A stretch of DNA of 64,000 nucleotides from Eutrophocola sp964490145. GTDB lineage: Bacteria > Pseudomonadota > Gammaproteobacteria > Pseudomonadales > Pseudohongiellaceae. The notes below the pieces were generated by a model that saw nothing but the letters and a program-made list of their open reading frames with translations, had not been told where the DNA came from and searched no databases. A program made the position numbers and the translations under genes. Within the stretch, counting starts at the first letter, position 1, and every line of letters begins with the position of its first letter. The stretch spans positions 15,820-79,819 of the forward strand of contig CAZBBS010000001.1 of the NCBI GenBank assembly GCA_964490145.1, in the 5' to 3' direction. Below, in pieces: positions 27,615-37,010 of this stretch.

Positions 27615-28763
27615 TTACTTCACCAGATGCTCATACCGTTTGTCGGTGAGCATTTTCATGAAGGCGACCAGTGCATTGATACGTTTCTGGTCCAGTGCAG
27701 GTGCAGAAGTCAGTATTTCCATATCGATATTTTCCACCACTTCCGGCTCTCCCCAGAGCTCACCGGTTTCGGGATTAATGTCAGCTGCCGGTCCTCGTGC
27801 ATTGAACTTGTTGTAAAACCGCACCACCGTTTCCAGATCATTGAACACCCCGTTATGCATGTAGGGTGCTGTCATGGCAACGTTGCGCAGGGTCGGTGTT
27901 TTGAATTTGCCCGCTTGGGCAGGATCATTCACCGCCGGGTTTTCCAGCAAACCCAGATCTTTATGATCCTCTCCCAGGCCGTTGATGGCGCGCAGTTCTT
28001 TATTCACTGGTGTGGCCACATTGAAATACTTGTTGCTGGTGAAGGTCTCCCCTTCGCTCTCAGCAAAAGGTTTGAGTTGATGGCACTGGTTGCAGTTGGT
28101 GAACTGCTGGGAAAAGAACAGGGTCATGCCCAGTTCCTCTTCCTCAGTGGGATCATATTCACCGCGCAGGTAGCGGTCATATTTTGAATCGAACGGGGAA
28201 AAGAAGGCTGTGCGTTCTGCCGCTGCGATCGCTTCGGTCATATGACGGTATGCAGTATCCACATCGTCAAAAACATTCTCGCCCCAGAGCTCTTCAAATG
28301 CTTCCGGAAACAGGGTGTGTTCCTGTAGCCGTTGCACCACCGCTGCCTTGTCCGGCATCTGCATTTCAATGGGATTCAGGAAAGGGCCTCCTGCCTGGCC
28401 TTCCAGGTCCGGTTCACGACCATCCCAGAACATACCGCCAACATACTCACCGTCTGCGTTGATATGAAAATCGGGAATCAATGCCGCATAAGCCAATGTC
28501 GGCGCATTACGATCTCCGACGGACTTGAAATCGTTGCCTACTGACGCAGCGCGACCAGCCGGACTCCCGCGCCAGTCGATGAAAGCCTGCGCCGGATCAT
28601 GACAACTGGCACAACCCTGGGTCTTGTCCAGAGATAGGGAAACATCAAAAAACAGGGCCCGCCCCAGGTCCTCGAGTTTTTCCTGAAAGAACGGGTCATC
28701 ATATTCAGCAGCAGGCATGGACTGGCTGAAACTCAGCAATAACCCCAATAACAGCTTTTTCAT
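27615..28763 (-). CDS. MauG/cytochrome-c-peroxidase family di-haem protein
   Basis: A 382-residue exported protein with signal peptide (residues 1-19). Two haem sites are visible: GCASCHDPAQAF near residue 50 and NCNQCH in the C-terminal half. TPTLRNVAMTAPYMHNG is the classic C-terminal motif of the family. Family members reduce peroxide or oxidise protein cofactors. It is the last gene of a Fur-box-preceded run with DUF1513 and imelysin genes, so a role in periplasmic iron redox is inferred. Confidence 0.88.
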   Translation of the reverse strand: MKKLLLGLLLSFSQSMPAAEYDDPFFQEKLEDLGRALFFDVSLSLDKTQGCASCHDPAQAFIDWRGSPAGRAASVGNDFKSVGDRNAPTLAYAALIPDFHINADGEYVGGMFWDGREPDLEGQAGGPFLNPIEMQMPDKAAVVQRLQEHTLFPEAFEELWGENVFDDVDTAYRHMTEAIAAAERTAFFSPFDSKYDRYLRGEYDPTEEEELGMTLFFSQQFTNCNQCHQLKPFAESEGETFTSNKYFNVATPVNKELRAINGLGEDHKDLGLLENPAVNDPAQAGKFKTPTLRNVAMTAPYMHNGVFNDLETVVRFYNKFNARGPAADINPETGELWGEPEVVENIDMEILTSAPALDQKRINALVAFMKMLTDKRYEHLVK

Positions 28764-28766
28764 GAT

Positions 28767-29930
28767 TCAGCCTTTCATTGCCGGGTTAACCATACTCAGG
28801 TGGTTGTCCCAGAATAGTTTATCGAAACCCTCTGCATTCACATCCCTGGTCACGGCCTGAACAGGATCGTACCAGGCTATCCGACCAGTACCTGTGGTGA
28901 AAAGGAAACCGCTTTCCATCGCACATATGCCACAACCATCACGAGATCGAACAGCATCGATCATCTCACCACGCTCACTGTCCCAGAACGTGATCATATT
29001 GCCTCGGGGACAGGAAGCCGCGAACACCCGGCCGCCATTGTCAAAACGCACAGACCCGACATACTGGGACATCTGTCCCTGCTGCGGTTCCGGCGCCCAC
29101 AGGGTTCTGATGGCCTCACCCCGCCGGTGGGTGGCGATCAGGGGCACGCTGTCAAAAGGTTCGCCCTCGTACTGAATGCCAAACGCAATCAAGCCATCGG
29201 CAGTCTGATCCATGTGCCTGATACTGGCCTGATGATAATGCTCTTCAAGGAATCGCTGTTCAAACAACTGACCGGTGGAAGCACTCATATAAACCAAGGA
29301 AGGCTGCATGGTATCGATATTGAGTTTTTCACGACCCGTTTCAGGATGGGTTCGAATGCCGCCATTGGCAACCACCAGGGTGTCCTGGTCAGGCATCAGC
29401 AGGATTTCATGGGGACCTACCCCATAACTGGGATGCTCGTCCAAGCGCTCCATACTGACAGAGTCTGACGATCGACGCACTTGCCAGCTGACGATCCTGC
29501 CGCTGTCACCAGTCATATCCTGCCAGTCACTTTCCGGCGCATAAAATCGACTGCCATCAGCAGAAAAAACGCCATGGCCAAACAGGTGCCTGTCATCTGG
29601 TACAGTGATTTCTGCCAGGAAGGCCCCGCTTTCCAGATCCCCTATCCAGAGATAACTGCCCGGCCGCCTGGCAATGACGATATAAATTCCCAGGCCTTCA
29701 TGGATGGCAATATGATGGGCTCTGCCAGGTAGTGCATGCTGGAACACAGGGACAGCCTGCTCTGCCTGCCAGCGGAATCCCACTATCCAGTGCTCATCCC
29801 TGCTGTTGGAAGCTGCACTGAGAAACAACGCTGACGACGTATCCTGCCCATGAGATGCCAACACAGGACTGCCCAGCAGCAGCGAGCCTAAACCAATAAA
29901 TTCTCGTCGATTGAATTGCATACTTGTCAC
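28767..29930 (-). CDS. DUF1513 protein, Tat-exported
   Basis: A 387-residue protein with a Tat signal (FNRREFIGLGSLLLGSP) and a beta-propeller-like mature part. Family landmarks are RAHHIAIH, RRPGSYLWIGD, LFGHGVFSADGSRFY, SYGVGPHEILLMPD and FAASCPRGNMITFWD. DUF1513 genes typically sit in imelysin/DUF1111 clusters in Proteobacteria, as here, and are associated with iron uptake but lack a known activity. It lies 8 bases after imelysin 2 and 3 bases before the MauG gene. Confidence 0.85.
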   Translation of the reverse strand: MTSMQFNRREFIGLGSLLLGSPVLASHGQDTSSALFLSAASNSRDEHWIVGFRWQAEQAVPVFQHALPGRAHHIAIHEGLGIYIVIARRPGSYLWIGDLESGAFLAEITVPDDRHLFGHGVFSADGSRFYAPESDWQDMTGDSGRIVSWQVRRSSDSVSMERLDEHPSYGVGPHEILLMPDQDTLVVANGGIRTHPETGREKLNIDTMQPSLVYMSASTGQLFEQRFLEEHYHQASIRHMDQTADGLIAFGIQYEGEPFDSVPLIATHRRGEAIRTLWAPEPQQGQMSQYVGSVRFDNGGRVFAASCPRGNMITFWDSERGEMIDAVRSRDGCGICAMESGFLFTTGTGRIAWYDPVQAVTRDVNAEGFDKLFWDNHLSMVNPAMKG

Positions 29931-29938
29931 AGGGACCG

Positions 29939-31003
29939 CTAGTCACCATCCAGTGAATTGAAGCCCAGGTAAAGGTCGGTGTTTTTCAGTGACGCTTCGA
30001 GTGTCTCAAATACTGTGTCGAGCTGGGCTGCCACCAACTGCAGGCTGGCATAACCCGCTTCGGCAGCCAGGGCCTCTTCAAAGGAATCCGGCAGTGCCTG
30101 CAAGGTGGATTGCAGAATGGCAAACTTTTCGGCAACCAGCACCTCATCTTCTGGCAACAGAACACTGCCCAGGTGAGTTGCCTGAGTTCCGTTACCGTTA
30201 AACAGCGTGGCCAGGGCGGCTACATTGACCCTGAGATTGCGCAGTGAGCGGCCAGAACGCCAGGATTCGGCACGGCGTACACGCTCCTGCCCGGCTGACT
30301 CGCCAATGATTTCTTCCACTTTCTGTTGCTGTACCCGGCGCACTGACTCCACCTGGGCCTTGAGAAAATCTATCGTGGCATCTTCGGCATTTTCAAAAAA
30401 GCCCCGATCGTCTGCATTGGCTACTGTGGTGCGGAACTCCTCCACCCAGCGACTGTGGACCCCCGAGGCGATATCACTGATGTTCGCGGCAATGGTTTGT
30501 GTTACCTGGCAGCGGTATTGATCACTTTGCAGGGCTTGCAAACTGTCATCGGCAAACAGCAGGCGTTCCAACGCAGGAAAGCCCTGTACGCCCACACTTT
30601 CCCGGGCAAAATTTTCCAGCACTAATACCTCGCTGTTTTTACCGGCAATCAACGCATCCAGCTGCCTGCCCCCGGTGCCCTTTTCATCCGGCCAGTAGTG
30701 CACACGATAATTCCAGTTGAAATAGGTAATGGGGCCAAACTGGATATGCTGGATACCCTGCCAGGCATCCATGCTGGCATGGAATTGTTCACGAAAATGA
30801 CTGAGTGAAGACTCATCCGGCGCTGCACAAAAGGCGTTTCCAGCATCGGACAAACTGGCAGAAGCTGCTGCAAAATCGGCATAGGCGGGAATGACCTGGT
30901 TGTCGGTGACGGCCAGGTTGACCTCGGTCCAGTTTTCATTGGATTGGGCGAGCAGCCCCTGGGAAAGCAGGCCACCAGCCAGAAGGCACAAGAAGCGTTT
31001 CAT
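29939..31003 (-). CDS. Imelysin-family protein (copy 2)
   Basis: A 354-residue exported protein with signal peptide to about residue 19. It is an imelysin-fold (IrpA/ICMP-like) helical bundle, recognisable by HIQFGPITYFNWNYRVHYWPDEKG and FPALERLLFADD. The canonical GxHxxE motif reads GFPALERLL here, so the histidine ligand is missing. ICMP-like proteins are iron-regulated envelope proteins; metal binding is debated. A Fur-box-like palindrome precedes it directly. It leads the run imelysin-DUF1513-MauG. Confidence 0.82.
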   Translation of the reverse strand: MKRFLCLLAGGLLSQGLLAQSNENWTEVNLAVTDNQVIPAYADFAAASASLSDAGNAFCAAPDESSLSHFREQFHASMDAWQGIQHIQFGPITYFNWNYRVHYWPDEKGTGGRQLDALIAGKNSEVLVLENFARESVGVQGFPALERLLFADDSLQALQSDQYRCQVTQTIAANISDIASGVHSRWVEEFRTTVANADDRGFFENAEDATIDFLKAQVESVRRVQQQKVEEIIGESAGQERVRRAESWRSGRSLRNLRVNVAALATLFNGNGTQATHLGSVLLPEDEVLVAEKFAILQSTLQALPDSFEEALAAEAGYASLQLVAAQLDTVFETLEASLKNTDLYLGFNSLDGD

Positions 31004-31021
31004 GGTGTGGAATTCGTCTAA

Positions 31022-31043
31022 TTGATAATGCTTCTCATTATAA
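31022..31043. promoter_or_regulatory. Putative Fur box
   Basis: The sequence GATAATGCTTCTCATTATA at 31024-31042 matches the 19-base Fur consensus (GATAATGATAATCATTATC) at most positions and is palindromic around its centre. It sits 20-40 bases upstream of the ATG of imelysin copy 2 on the minus strand and overlaps the end of the DUF1111 gene. This predicts iron-repressed expression of imelysin-DUF1513-MauG, separate from the upstream genes. Confidence 0.75.
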
Positions 31044-32204
31044 GCTATTCAAAAAAAGGATGATATCACTGCGCTCAGATTCATCCAGGGCTTCAAAGTT
31101 CATCCTGGCCACGGCTCCTTCACCGCCATGCCACTGGATGGCCTCGGCTATTGATGCTGCCCGGCCGTCATGCAGAAAACCGCGTGTGATCAGACCAATT
31201 CCCCATAAGGGAGCGGTGCGCCATTCGCTGCCGCTGGCCTGGCCTTCCCTCAACTCATCGGCAAGATCCTCACCCATGTCATGTAGCAACAAGTCGGTAT
31301 AGGGCTGCCAGTCTTTCGTGCCTGTCCTGAGATCAGGCGTGTGGCATTGAGCACATCCAACCTGATCAAACAGCCGCTTACCCTGGATCACCCGATCGGC
31401 AGTCAAGTTTACCCCTGCCTGCGGGGCCAGTCCCCTGACATAGGTCAACAGCAGGTCCAGAACCTGCGGGGGAATTTCCAGACCTGTCACCGAATCATTC
31501 CCGGACGGATAGTCCAGGCAATCAGGCTGTGCTGCTGTGCAATCTCCCCAGCCAGAAGGATGCAGCACGTTCCCCAGGCCCAGATCCAGACTCAGGGCCA
31601 GCGCGGTTTGCTGTCTTAGGGAACTCTGTGAAGACTTCCAGCCAAACCGGCCAATGGCACCAGTATCTGTTACCCGGTTAACACGTCCGGAAATACCATC
31701 ACCATTTTCATCATCCGGATCAGCGCGACCCTCGATATCTGCTTCCGGCACCTGGGCCAGCAAGCCAATTCCTCGCAGTGATGGCGCAATGCGTGCTGAA
31801 TACCCTTCACTGCTTAAAGGCCCGTAGCGCAATGCACTGACCTCCACACCGGCTTCGTTTGGGCTTTCTGATATCTGGACTCTGGCTTCAGGCACCAGTC
31901 CGGTAACGGCAAACTTTTGTAATTGCCTTCCATAGACCGGATCGTCGATATGCAGGGTCAGGGAAGCATCACGACTGCCCCGTCCCCCATCCGGATGACA
32001 CTGGGCACAGGAACGGGCATCGTAAAACGGACCAAGACCGTCACTGGCCGTGGTGGAAGAAGGTGCCGGCACCCAGTTCTTGTCGAACAGGGCCTTGCCA
32101 GTGGCAAAGTCCAGGCCCTCGATTTGGCCAGCGACACTCGCAATGTCCGAAAACAGACAAAGCAGCAGAGAAAGAAGCGCTTTTATGGGCGTTTTTTTGG
32201 ACAT
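31038..32204 (-). CDS. Di-haem oxidoreductase-like protein (DUF1111)
   Basis: A 388-residue exported protein with signal peptide to about residue 27. Two CxxCH sites are visible: CAQCHPDGGRG near residue 61 and CAQCHTPDLRTG near residue 295. LWGIGLITRGFLHDGRAASIAEAIQWHGGE is present near the C-terminus in separate family blocks (LWGIG, FLHDGRA, IQWHGGE). DUF1111 proteins are CCP-related di-haem proteins regularly found with imelysins and DUF1513 in iron-acquisition clusters. Lies between the two imelysin genes. Confidence 0.88.
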   Translation of the reverse strand: MSKKTPIKALLSLLLCLFSDIASVAGQIEGLDFATGKALFDKNWVPAPSSTTASDGLGPFYDARSCAQCHPDGGRGSRDASLTLHIDDPVYGRQLQKFAVTGLVPEARVQISESPNEAGVEVSALRYGPLSSEGYSARIAPSLRGIGLLAQVPEADIEGRADPDDENGDGISGRVNRVTDTGAIGRFGWKSSQSSLRQQTALALSLDLGLGNVLHPSGWGDCTAAQPDCLDYPSGNDSVTGLEIPPQVLDLLLTYVRGLAPQAGVNLTADRVIQGKRLFDQVGCAQCHTPDLRTGTKDWQPYTDLLLHDMGEDLADELREGQASGSEWRTAPLWGIGLITRGFLHDGRAASIAEAIQWHGGEGAVARMNFEALDESERSDIILFLNSL

Positions 32205-32286
32205 TCGCTTTTTTTGAGAGAGACAGGTAAAGCCGCACGTAAAAGGGGAGTTTACACGCGGTAAGGTCTTTGACGAAAGCTGGTAC

Positions 32287-32307
32287 AGCGATAGCGACGC
32301 TATCGCT
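32287..32307. other. Perfect hairpin between imelysin 1 and DUF1111
   Basis: AGCGATAGC-gac-GCTATCGCT forms a perfect nine-base-pair stem with a three-base loop. It lies between the imelysin 1 stop and the DUF1111 start. No T-run follows it on the minus strand (the T-run precedes it), so it is not a standard terminator; it may be a processing or stabilising stem, or an operator. Confidence 0.5.
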
Positions 32308-32328
32308 AAAAAGGGAAATCAGGGGTAG

Positions 32329-33588
32329 TCAGATATTATCCAGACTGTCTGAACCTTCAATACTGACATTGGCCAGCGCCAGTTCATTGATGATTTTTTC
32401 GATGGTCCGGGTTTCTTCCATCAGGGCATCGACGATGCGGGTGATAATGGCCTCACCTTCAGTATTACCGCTGGCAATGAGCACATCATAGGTATTACCA
32501 CGCCGTCCTTCATCCACCAGGGCGGTCATGGCCAGTTCAGTTTCCTCAAGACGGGCTCGCATTTCAGCATAGAGCGCCGGAGCCTGCTGACGAATCATGC
32601 CATTAATTGAAGGACCGGAAATCTTCTCACCGGAAACCCGCCGATATTCACCAAAGTAGACATTCTGGATCCCAAGGGCATCATAGAAATGGGAAATATG
32701 GGTGTTGTCGGAAAAACAGTCATGCTCCTCCTCCGGATCGTGGAGCAGCAAGCCAAGACGGATACGCTCACCCGCCAGTTCACCATAGGCCAGGCTGCCC
32801 ATACCGGTAAGGATGGTGGATAACTGCCCTTCCGGATTTTTGGCCATCAGGTCATTCCAGGCGGCGCCACCTTCCTGCCAGTTTTGCACCATTTCCTCCA
32901 GGTCACTGACCAGCAGGGTGGCGGCAGACTTCAGATAATCGCGGCGGCGATCACAGTTGCCGTTGGTGCAGTCGGTCAGCGAGTAATCAGTCCAGGGACG
33001 GTTGCCGGCACCCGGATCGGTGCCATTAAGGTCCTGTCCCCAAAGCAAAAATTCAATGGCGTGATAACCGGTGGCAACATTGGCTGCCACACCATCCAGT
33101 TCATGAAGCTCTTCCGCGAGGAACTGTGGTGTGATGGCAATGGCATCCACCATGACACCGCCGGCATCCAGGATCCTGTTGGCAATGACATTGGCAGAAT
33201 AGAAATAATTGAAATCGGATTCTGAGCCATAGGATGCTGCGGTGTAATCGATCAGCCCTTCATCCAGCGGCCAGGAATTCACCCGGCCTTCCCATTCATC
33301 AACCACCGGATTACCAAACCGAAAGGCTTCGGTCTGCTGGTATGGGATGCGGGCGGCAAGCCAGGCCTGTCTGGCCTGTGCCAGGGTGGCATCAGAAGGA
33401 GACACAAGAAACCCATCAATGGCTGTATCCAGCTCCCGTGCGGTGAGCAGGGAATCCCCGTAGGACGCCTGTGCAATACTCACATAGGTAGCGATGACAT
33501 CATCCACACGTATTGATTCGTCCCGGGTTGAGACTGATCCGCAGCCGGCAAGGCTGGTGGTGACAAGCAGTAGCAGGAGAATGCGCAT
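32329..33588 (-). CDS. Imelysin-family lipoprotein (copy 1)
   Basis: A 419-residue imelysin (IrpA/ICMP-like) protein. The N-terminus is a lipoprotein signal with lipobox LAGC (Cys16). The canonical GxHxxE motif is intact as GYHAIEFLLWGQD. Further family blocks include NSWPLDEGLIDY and GMIRQQAPALYAEM. It starts only 3 bases after the phoU stop, so it belongs to the transcript of pstSCAB-phoU, which is unusual for this normally iron-regulated family. Confidence 0.9.
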   Translation of the reverse strand: MRILLLLLVTTSLAGCGSVSTRDESIRVDDVIATYVSIAQASYGDSLLTARELDTAIDGFLVSPSDATLAQARQAWLAARIPYQQTEAFRFGNPVVDEWEGRVNSWPLDEGLIDYTAASYGSESDFNYFYSANVIANRILDAGGVMVDAIAITPQFLAEELHELDGVAANVATGYHAIEFLLWGQDLNGTDPGAGNRPWTDYSLTDCTNGNCDRRRDYLKSAATLLVSDLEEMVQNWQEGGAAWNDLMAKNPEGQLSTILTGMGSLAYGELAGERIRLGLLLHDPEEEHDCFSDNTHISHFYDALGIQNVYFGEYRRVSGEKISGPSINGMIRQQAPALYAEMRARLEETELAMTALVDEGRRGNTYDVLIASGNTEGEAIITRIVDALMEETRTIEKIINELALANVSIEGSDSLDNI

Positions 33589-33591
33589 GGC

Positions 33592-34248
33592 TTAATCGGC
33601 GTGCCTGATAACCTTGCCTTCCACCATGAAAATCACATCTTCTGCGATATTGGTGCTCAGGTCAGCAATGCGCTCCATGTAACGGGAGCATGACAGCAGG
33701 TTGATAGCACTTTCGGCATTGGCCGGATGTTCGTATAGTTCCTTCTTGACCACGGCATACATGTCACGGTTGATCTGGTCCACCTGGTCATCCATGGCGA
33801 TGACTTCCTCAGCCTGATCCTGATCCAGCTTCACCAGGGCATCCAGTGATTTTCGCACCATGGTCCTGACCAGGTCAGGCAGATCGTTGACGAATTCAGG
33901 CAGTGTCGGAATGGGCTCCTCAATCATCAGGTCCCTGGCCCGTTTCGCAATATTGGTGGCAAAATCACCCATTCTTTCCAGGTCATTATTGACCTTTAGC
34001 GCTACCACGATAAAACGCAGGTCGCCGGCCACCGGCTGGTGCAAGGCGAGAATCTTCAGGCAGTCCTCTTCGATCTTCACTTCCATGTCATTGATAAGAT
34101 GCTCCTGTCTGAAAACCTCATCCAAATACGTGGCTTCCCGGTTTTGCAGGGCAAGAATGGCATTGTTGATCGCTGTTTCAACCAGGTTGCCCAATTTAAG
34201 GATTTCCTTCTTGAGCTTTTCCAGGTCACGCTGTAAATGTAATGACAT
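33592..34248 (-). CDS. phoU: PhoU phosphate-signalling regulator
   Basis: A 218-residue all-helical cytosolic protein made of two three-helix PhoU repeats. It links the Pst transporter to PhoR and keeps the Pho regulon off when phosphate is plentiful. Conserved blocks: HLQRDLEKLKKEILKLG, the metal-binding-type VNNDLERMGDFATNIAKRA and its second copy LSCSRYMERIADLSTNIAEDV. It lies 24 bases after pstB. Confidence 0.96.
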   Translation of the reverse strand: MSLHLQRDLEKLKKEILKLGNLVETAINNAILALQNREATYLDEVFRQEHLINDMEVKIEEDCLKILALHQPVAGDLRFIVVALKVNNDLERMGDFATNIAKRARDLMIEEPIPTLPEFVNDLPDLVRTMVRKSLDALVKLDQDQAEEVIAMDDQVDQINRDMYAVVKKELYEHPANAESAINLLSCSRYMERIADLSTNIAEDVIFMVEGKVIRHAD

Positions 34249-34272
34249 AACTCTCTCTCAACCTTATCCGTA

Positions 34273-35076
34273 TCAACCGAATCGGCCAGTGACGTATTCC
34301 TCTGTGCGCTTGATAGCCGGGCGCGTGAAAATGCGCTTGGTGACATTGAATTCTATCAAATCGCCCATTTCCATAAAGGCCGTGTAATCGGAAATCCTGG
34401 CAGCCTGCTGCATGTTATGGGTCACGATCACGATGGTGTACTGCTCTTTCAGTTCAAACATCAGGTCTTCGATGTGTGACGTGGAAATCGGATCCAGGGC
34501 AGAACAGGGTTCATCCATCAGCAGCACTTCAGGTTCCATGGCCAGGGCACGGGCAATACACAAACGCTGTTGCTGCCCCCCTGACAGATTAAGAGCGGAA
34601 TCGTGCAGTCTGTCTTTCACTTCTTCCCACAGGGCCGCCTGTTTCAGGGAACGCTCGACCAGTTCATCCGTGGAATCCTTGTAGCCGTTGATTTTCGGTC
34701 CCCAGGCAATATTGTCATAAATGGACTTCGGAAAGGGATTTGGTTTCTGGAACACCATGCCGATACGGCGACGCACCTCAACCGGATCAACATCACTGCC
34801 ATACAGGTTTTCATTTCCAAATAGCAGTTCACCCTCGACCCTGGCTCCTTCCACAAAATCGTTCATCCTGTTCAGAGAGCGCAGCAGGGTGCTTTTACCA
34901 CAACCGGACGGGCCGATAATGGCCGTGATCTTGTTACGGCGGATATTGAAGGACACGTTGTTCACCGCCCTTTTCTCACTGTAATAAATATTGACGTCGC
35001 GCAGCTCCAGCACAGATTTCTTGTGCATTGGCTGACCGACTTCCGCGGTGGACGGATCCATGCCAGGAGGACTCAT
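34273..35076 (-). CDS. pstB: Phosphate ABC transporter ATP-binding protein
   Basis: A 267-residue ATPase of the high-affinity phosphate importer. Walker A GPSGCGKST, signature LSGGQQQRLCIARALA, Walker B EVLLMDEPCSALDP and the switch histidine in VTHNMQQA are intact. The start overlaps the pstA stop (TAATG). The N-terminal 16 residues before MHKKSVLEL are extra, and an internal ATG there is an alternative start. Confidence 0.97.
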   Translation of the reverse strand: MSPPGMDPSTAEVGQPMHKKSVLELRDVNIYYSEKRAVNNVSFNIRRNKITAIIGPSGCGKSTLLRSLNRMNDFVEGARVEGELLFGNENLYGSDVDPVEVRRRIGMVFQKPNPFPKSIYDNIAWGPKINGYKDSTDELVERSLKQAALWEEVKDRLHDSALNLSGGQQQRLCIARALAMEPEVLLMDEPCSALDPISTSHIEDLMFELKEQYTIVIVTHNMQQAARISDYTAFMEMGDLIEFNVTKRIFTRPAIKRTEEYVTGRFG

Positions 35077-35957
35077 TACTTCAATCTCCGTTCGGTTTTA
35101 TTGCGGATATAAATAGCTGTAGCGTTCATGATCAGGAGCACAGCCAGCAATATGATGATGCCAGCCGCGGCCAGCTCATGAAACTCTTCCTGGGGACGGG
35201 ACACCCAGTTGTAAATCTGGATCGGCAATGCGGTGAACGCGTCCATCGGACCTTCGGGCAGGAAGGCCACAAAGGTATTGGCGCCGATCATGATCAGGGG
35301 AGCGGTTTCGCCGATAGCACGTGACAGGGCAAGGATGACACCTGTCATGATGCCCGGAAAAGAGGCAGGTAACACATGGGCCCAGGTCGTCTGCCATTTG
35401 GTCGCTCCCAGGGAGTACGCCGCATAACGAATACTTTGCGGTACTGTCTTGATGGCTTCCCGGCTGGCAATAATGATCACCGGCAGAATCAGCAGACTCA
35501 TGGTCAGGGCACCTGAAATCAGGCTCCTTTCCAGCAACATGTAACGCACGAAAACCGCCAGGCCCAGAATACCATACACAATGGATGGCACCCCTGCCAG
35601 GTTGGCAATGTTCACTTCAATAATCTTGGCAATACGGCCTTTACCGGCAAACTCTTCGAGATACAGGGCTGTGGAAACGCCCACCGGGATGGAAATCATG
35701 GCCACCAGGATAATCAGCCACAGCGTACCTACGAGGGCGGATTTGACCCCAGCCCTTTCGGGGAAGCGGGAAGGAAAGCTGTCGACAAACTGCCAGTCCA
35801 GCCAGTGAAATCCCTCTATGGAGACTTGGTACAACAGGACAGCGAGCAAAAGGACACCGGACCAGGTGATGGCCCCGCAAAAACGCGAAAACAACCGGGC
35901 TTTCCTGTGCCGCCTGGCCAGGTTCAGCTTTTCTTGTTCAGTAGAGGAAAATGCCAC
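35076..35957 (-). CDS. pstA: Phosphate ABC transporter permease PstA
   Basis: A 293-residue inner-membrane permease with six hydrophobic segments and the EAA-type loop in SLGATKWQTTWAHVLPASFPGI. It forms the channel with PstC and couples to PstB. ALSRAIGETAPL matches the PstA/PstC family. The gene lies 18 bases after pstC. Confidence 0.96.
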   Translation of the reverse strand: MAFSSTEQEKLNLARRHRKARLFSRFCGAITWSGVLLLAVLLYQVSIEGFHWLDWQFVDSFPSRFPERAGVKSALVGTLWLIILVAMISIPVGVSTALYLEEFAGKGRIAKIIEVNIANLAGVPSIVYGILGLAVFVRYMLLERSLISGALTMSLLILPVIIIASREAIKTVPQSIRYAAYSLGATKWQTTWAHVLPASFPGIMTGVILALSRAIGETAPLIMIGANTFVAFLPEGPMDAFTALPIQIYNWVSRPQEEFHELAAAGIIILLAVLLIMNATAIYIRNKTERRLK

Positions 35958-35975
35958 GTCAGGTCACTCGTCGAA

Positions 35976-36935
35976 TTAGTCGTACACTTCCCTGAACCGG
36001 TTCAGGATAATCTGGGAAATGATATTGATGGTCAGGGTGATGGCAAACAGCAGGGTCGCTACAGCAAACAGGGTCTGGTAGGCCACGCCACCGGTGGGGG
36101 TATCCCCCAGGCTGACCTGGACAATGTAGGAGGTCATGGTCTGGATGCTCTCAAACATGCTCAGGGACAGGTTTGGCGTCTGACCAGCCGCCAGCGTCAC
36201 GGCCATGGTTTCACCGATAGCCCGGGAAATGGCCAGCAGGAATGATGCCATCACACCAGACAGGCCAGCAGGCACCACCACACGGGTGGTCACTTCATAG
36301 GAGGTCGCACCCAGGGCATAGGCGCCCTGGCGCAGGCTGACGGGTACAGCTCTTAGTGCATTGTCACTGAGGGTGGCCACCATCGGCAGCACCATGATTC
36401 CCACCACGATGGCGGCACTGAGGGCATTGAACACCTGGAGGTCCGGAAAAATGTTTCGCAGCATCGGAGTGACAAAGGTCAGGGCGAAATACCCATAGAC
36501 CACGGTCGGGATCCCCGCCAGCAATTCCAGCACCGGTTTGATGATCCGGCGCACCCGGTCAGAGGCGTACTCACTCAGGTAGATAGCACTGGCCAGACCG
36601 GTGGGAATGGCGATCAGGGCAGCACCAACGGTGACCAGCATTGTGCCCCAGACCAGCGGCAACACACCGAAAGAGCTGGGTTCGAACAGGGGGGTCCAGG
36701 TGGTGCCCAGAAAGAACTCCCCCGGAGAGACATTCTCAAAAAAGTTGAAGGTTTCCTTGAGCAGCAGAAAAACAATGGCTGCCGTGGTCAGGATGGAAAT
36801 CAGGGCACAGACACCCAGCCAGCCCTTGATGACGAATTCTCCCCAGCGAACACCGGATTTCTTGATGGACGCCTGAGAATCGAAGGCCGGCGAGATAAGC
36901 TCACCGGCCTGTGCAGTTTCCGTAGTTTTCGTCAT
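35976..36935 (-). CDS. pstC: Phosphate ABC transporter permease PstC
   Basis: A 319-residue inner-membrane permease with six hydrophobic segments and an N-terminal cytosolic tail of about 35 residues. Family blocks are YLSEYASDRVRRIIKPVLELLAG (shown in parts by YLSEYA and KPVLELLAG), ALGATSYEVTTRVVVPAGLSG and AISRAIGETMAVTLAAG. It is downstream of pstS by 75 bases and pairs with PstA. Confidence 0.96.
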   Translation of the reverse strand: MTKTTETAQAGELISPAFDSQASIKKSGVRWGEFVIKGWLGVCALISILTTAAIVFLLLKETFNFFENVSPGEFFLGTTWTPLFEPSSFGVLPLVWGTMLVTVGAALIAIPTGLASAIYLSEYASDRVRRIIKPVLELLAGIPTVVYGYFALTFVTPMLRNIFPDLQVFNALSAAIVVGIMVLPMVATLSDNALRAVPVSLRQGAYALGATSYEVTTRVVVPAGLSGVMASFLLAISRAIGETMAVTLAAGQTPNLSLSMFESIQTMTSYIVQVSLGDTPTGGVAYQTLFAVATLLFAITLTINIISQIILNRFREVYD

Positions 36936-37010
36936 TACCTGACTCTTGCCACCCCGTTTTCAGGGCGCATTGTAGACCAACTCGACAACCAACTTCAGCA
37001 AAAGTTGGGG

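Noticed and set aside
27367..27816. Plus-strand ORF of about 149 codons in the 27.2-27.6 kb spacer
   Set aside because: It runs about 200 bases into the opposite-strand MauG gene, its sequence has no family features, and no good ribosome-binding site precedes it.
32287..32307. Hairpin as a terminator for the pst-imelysin transcript
   Set aside because: The T-run is on the wrong side for minus-strand transcription.
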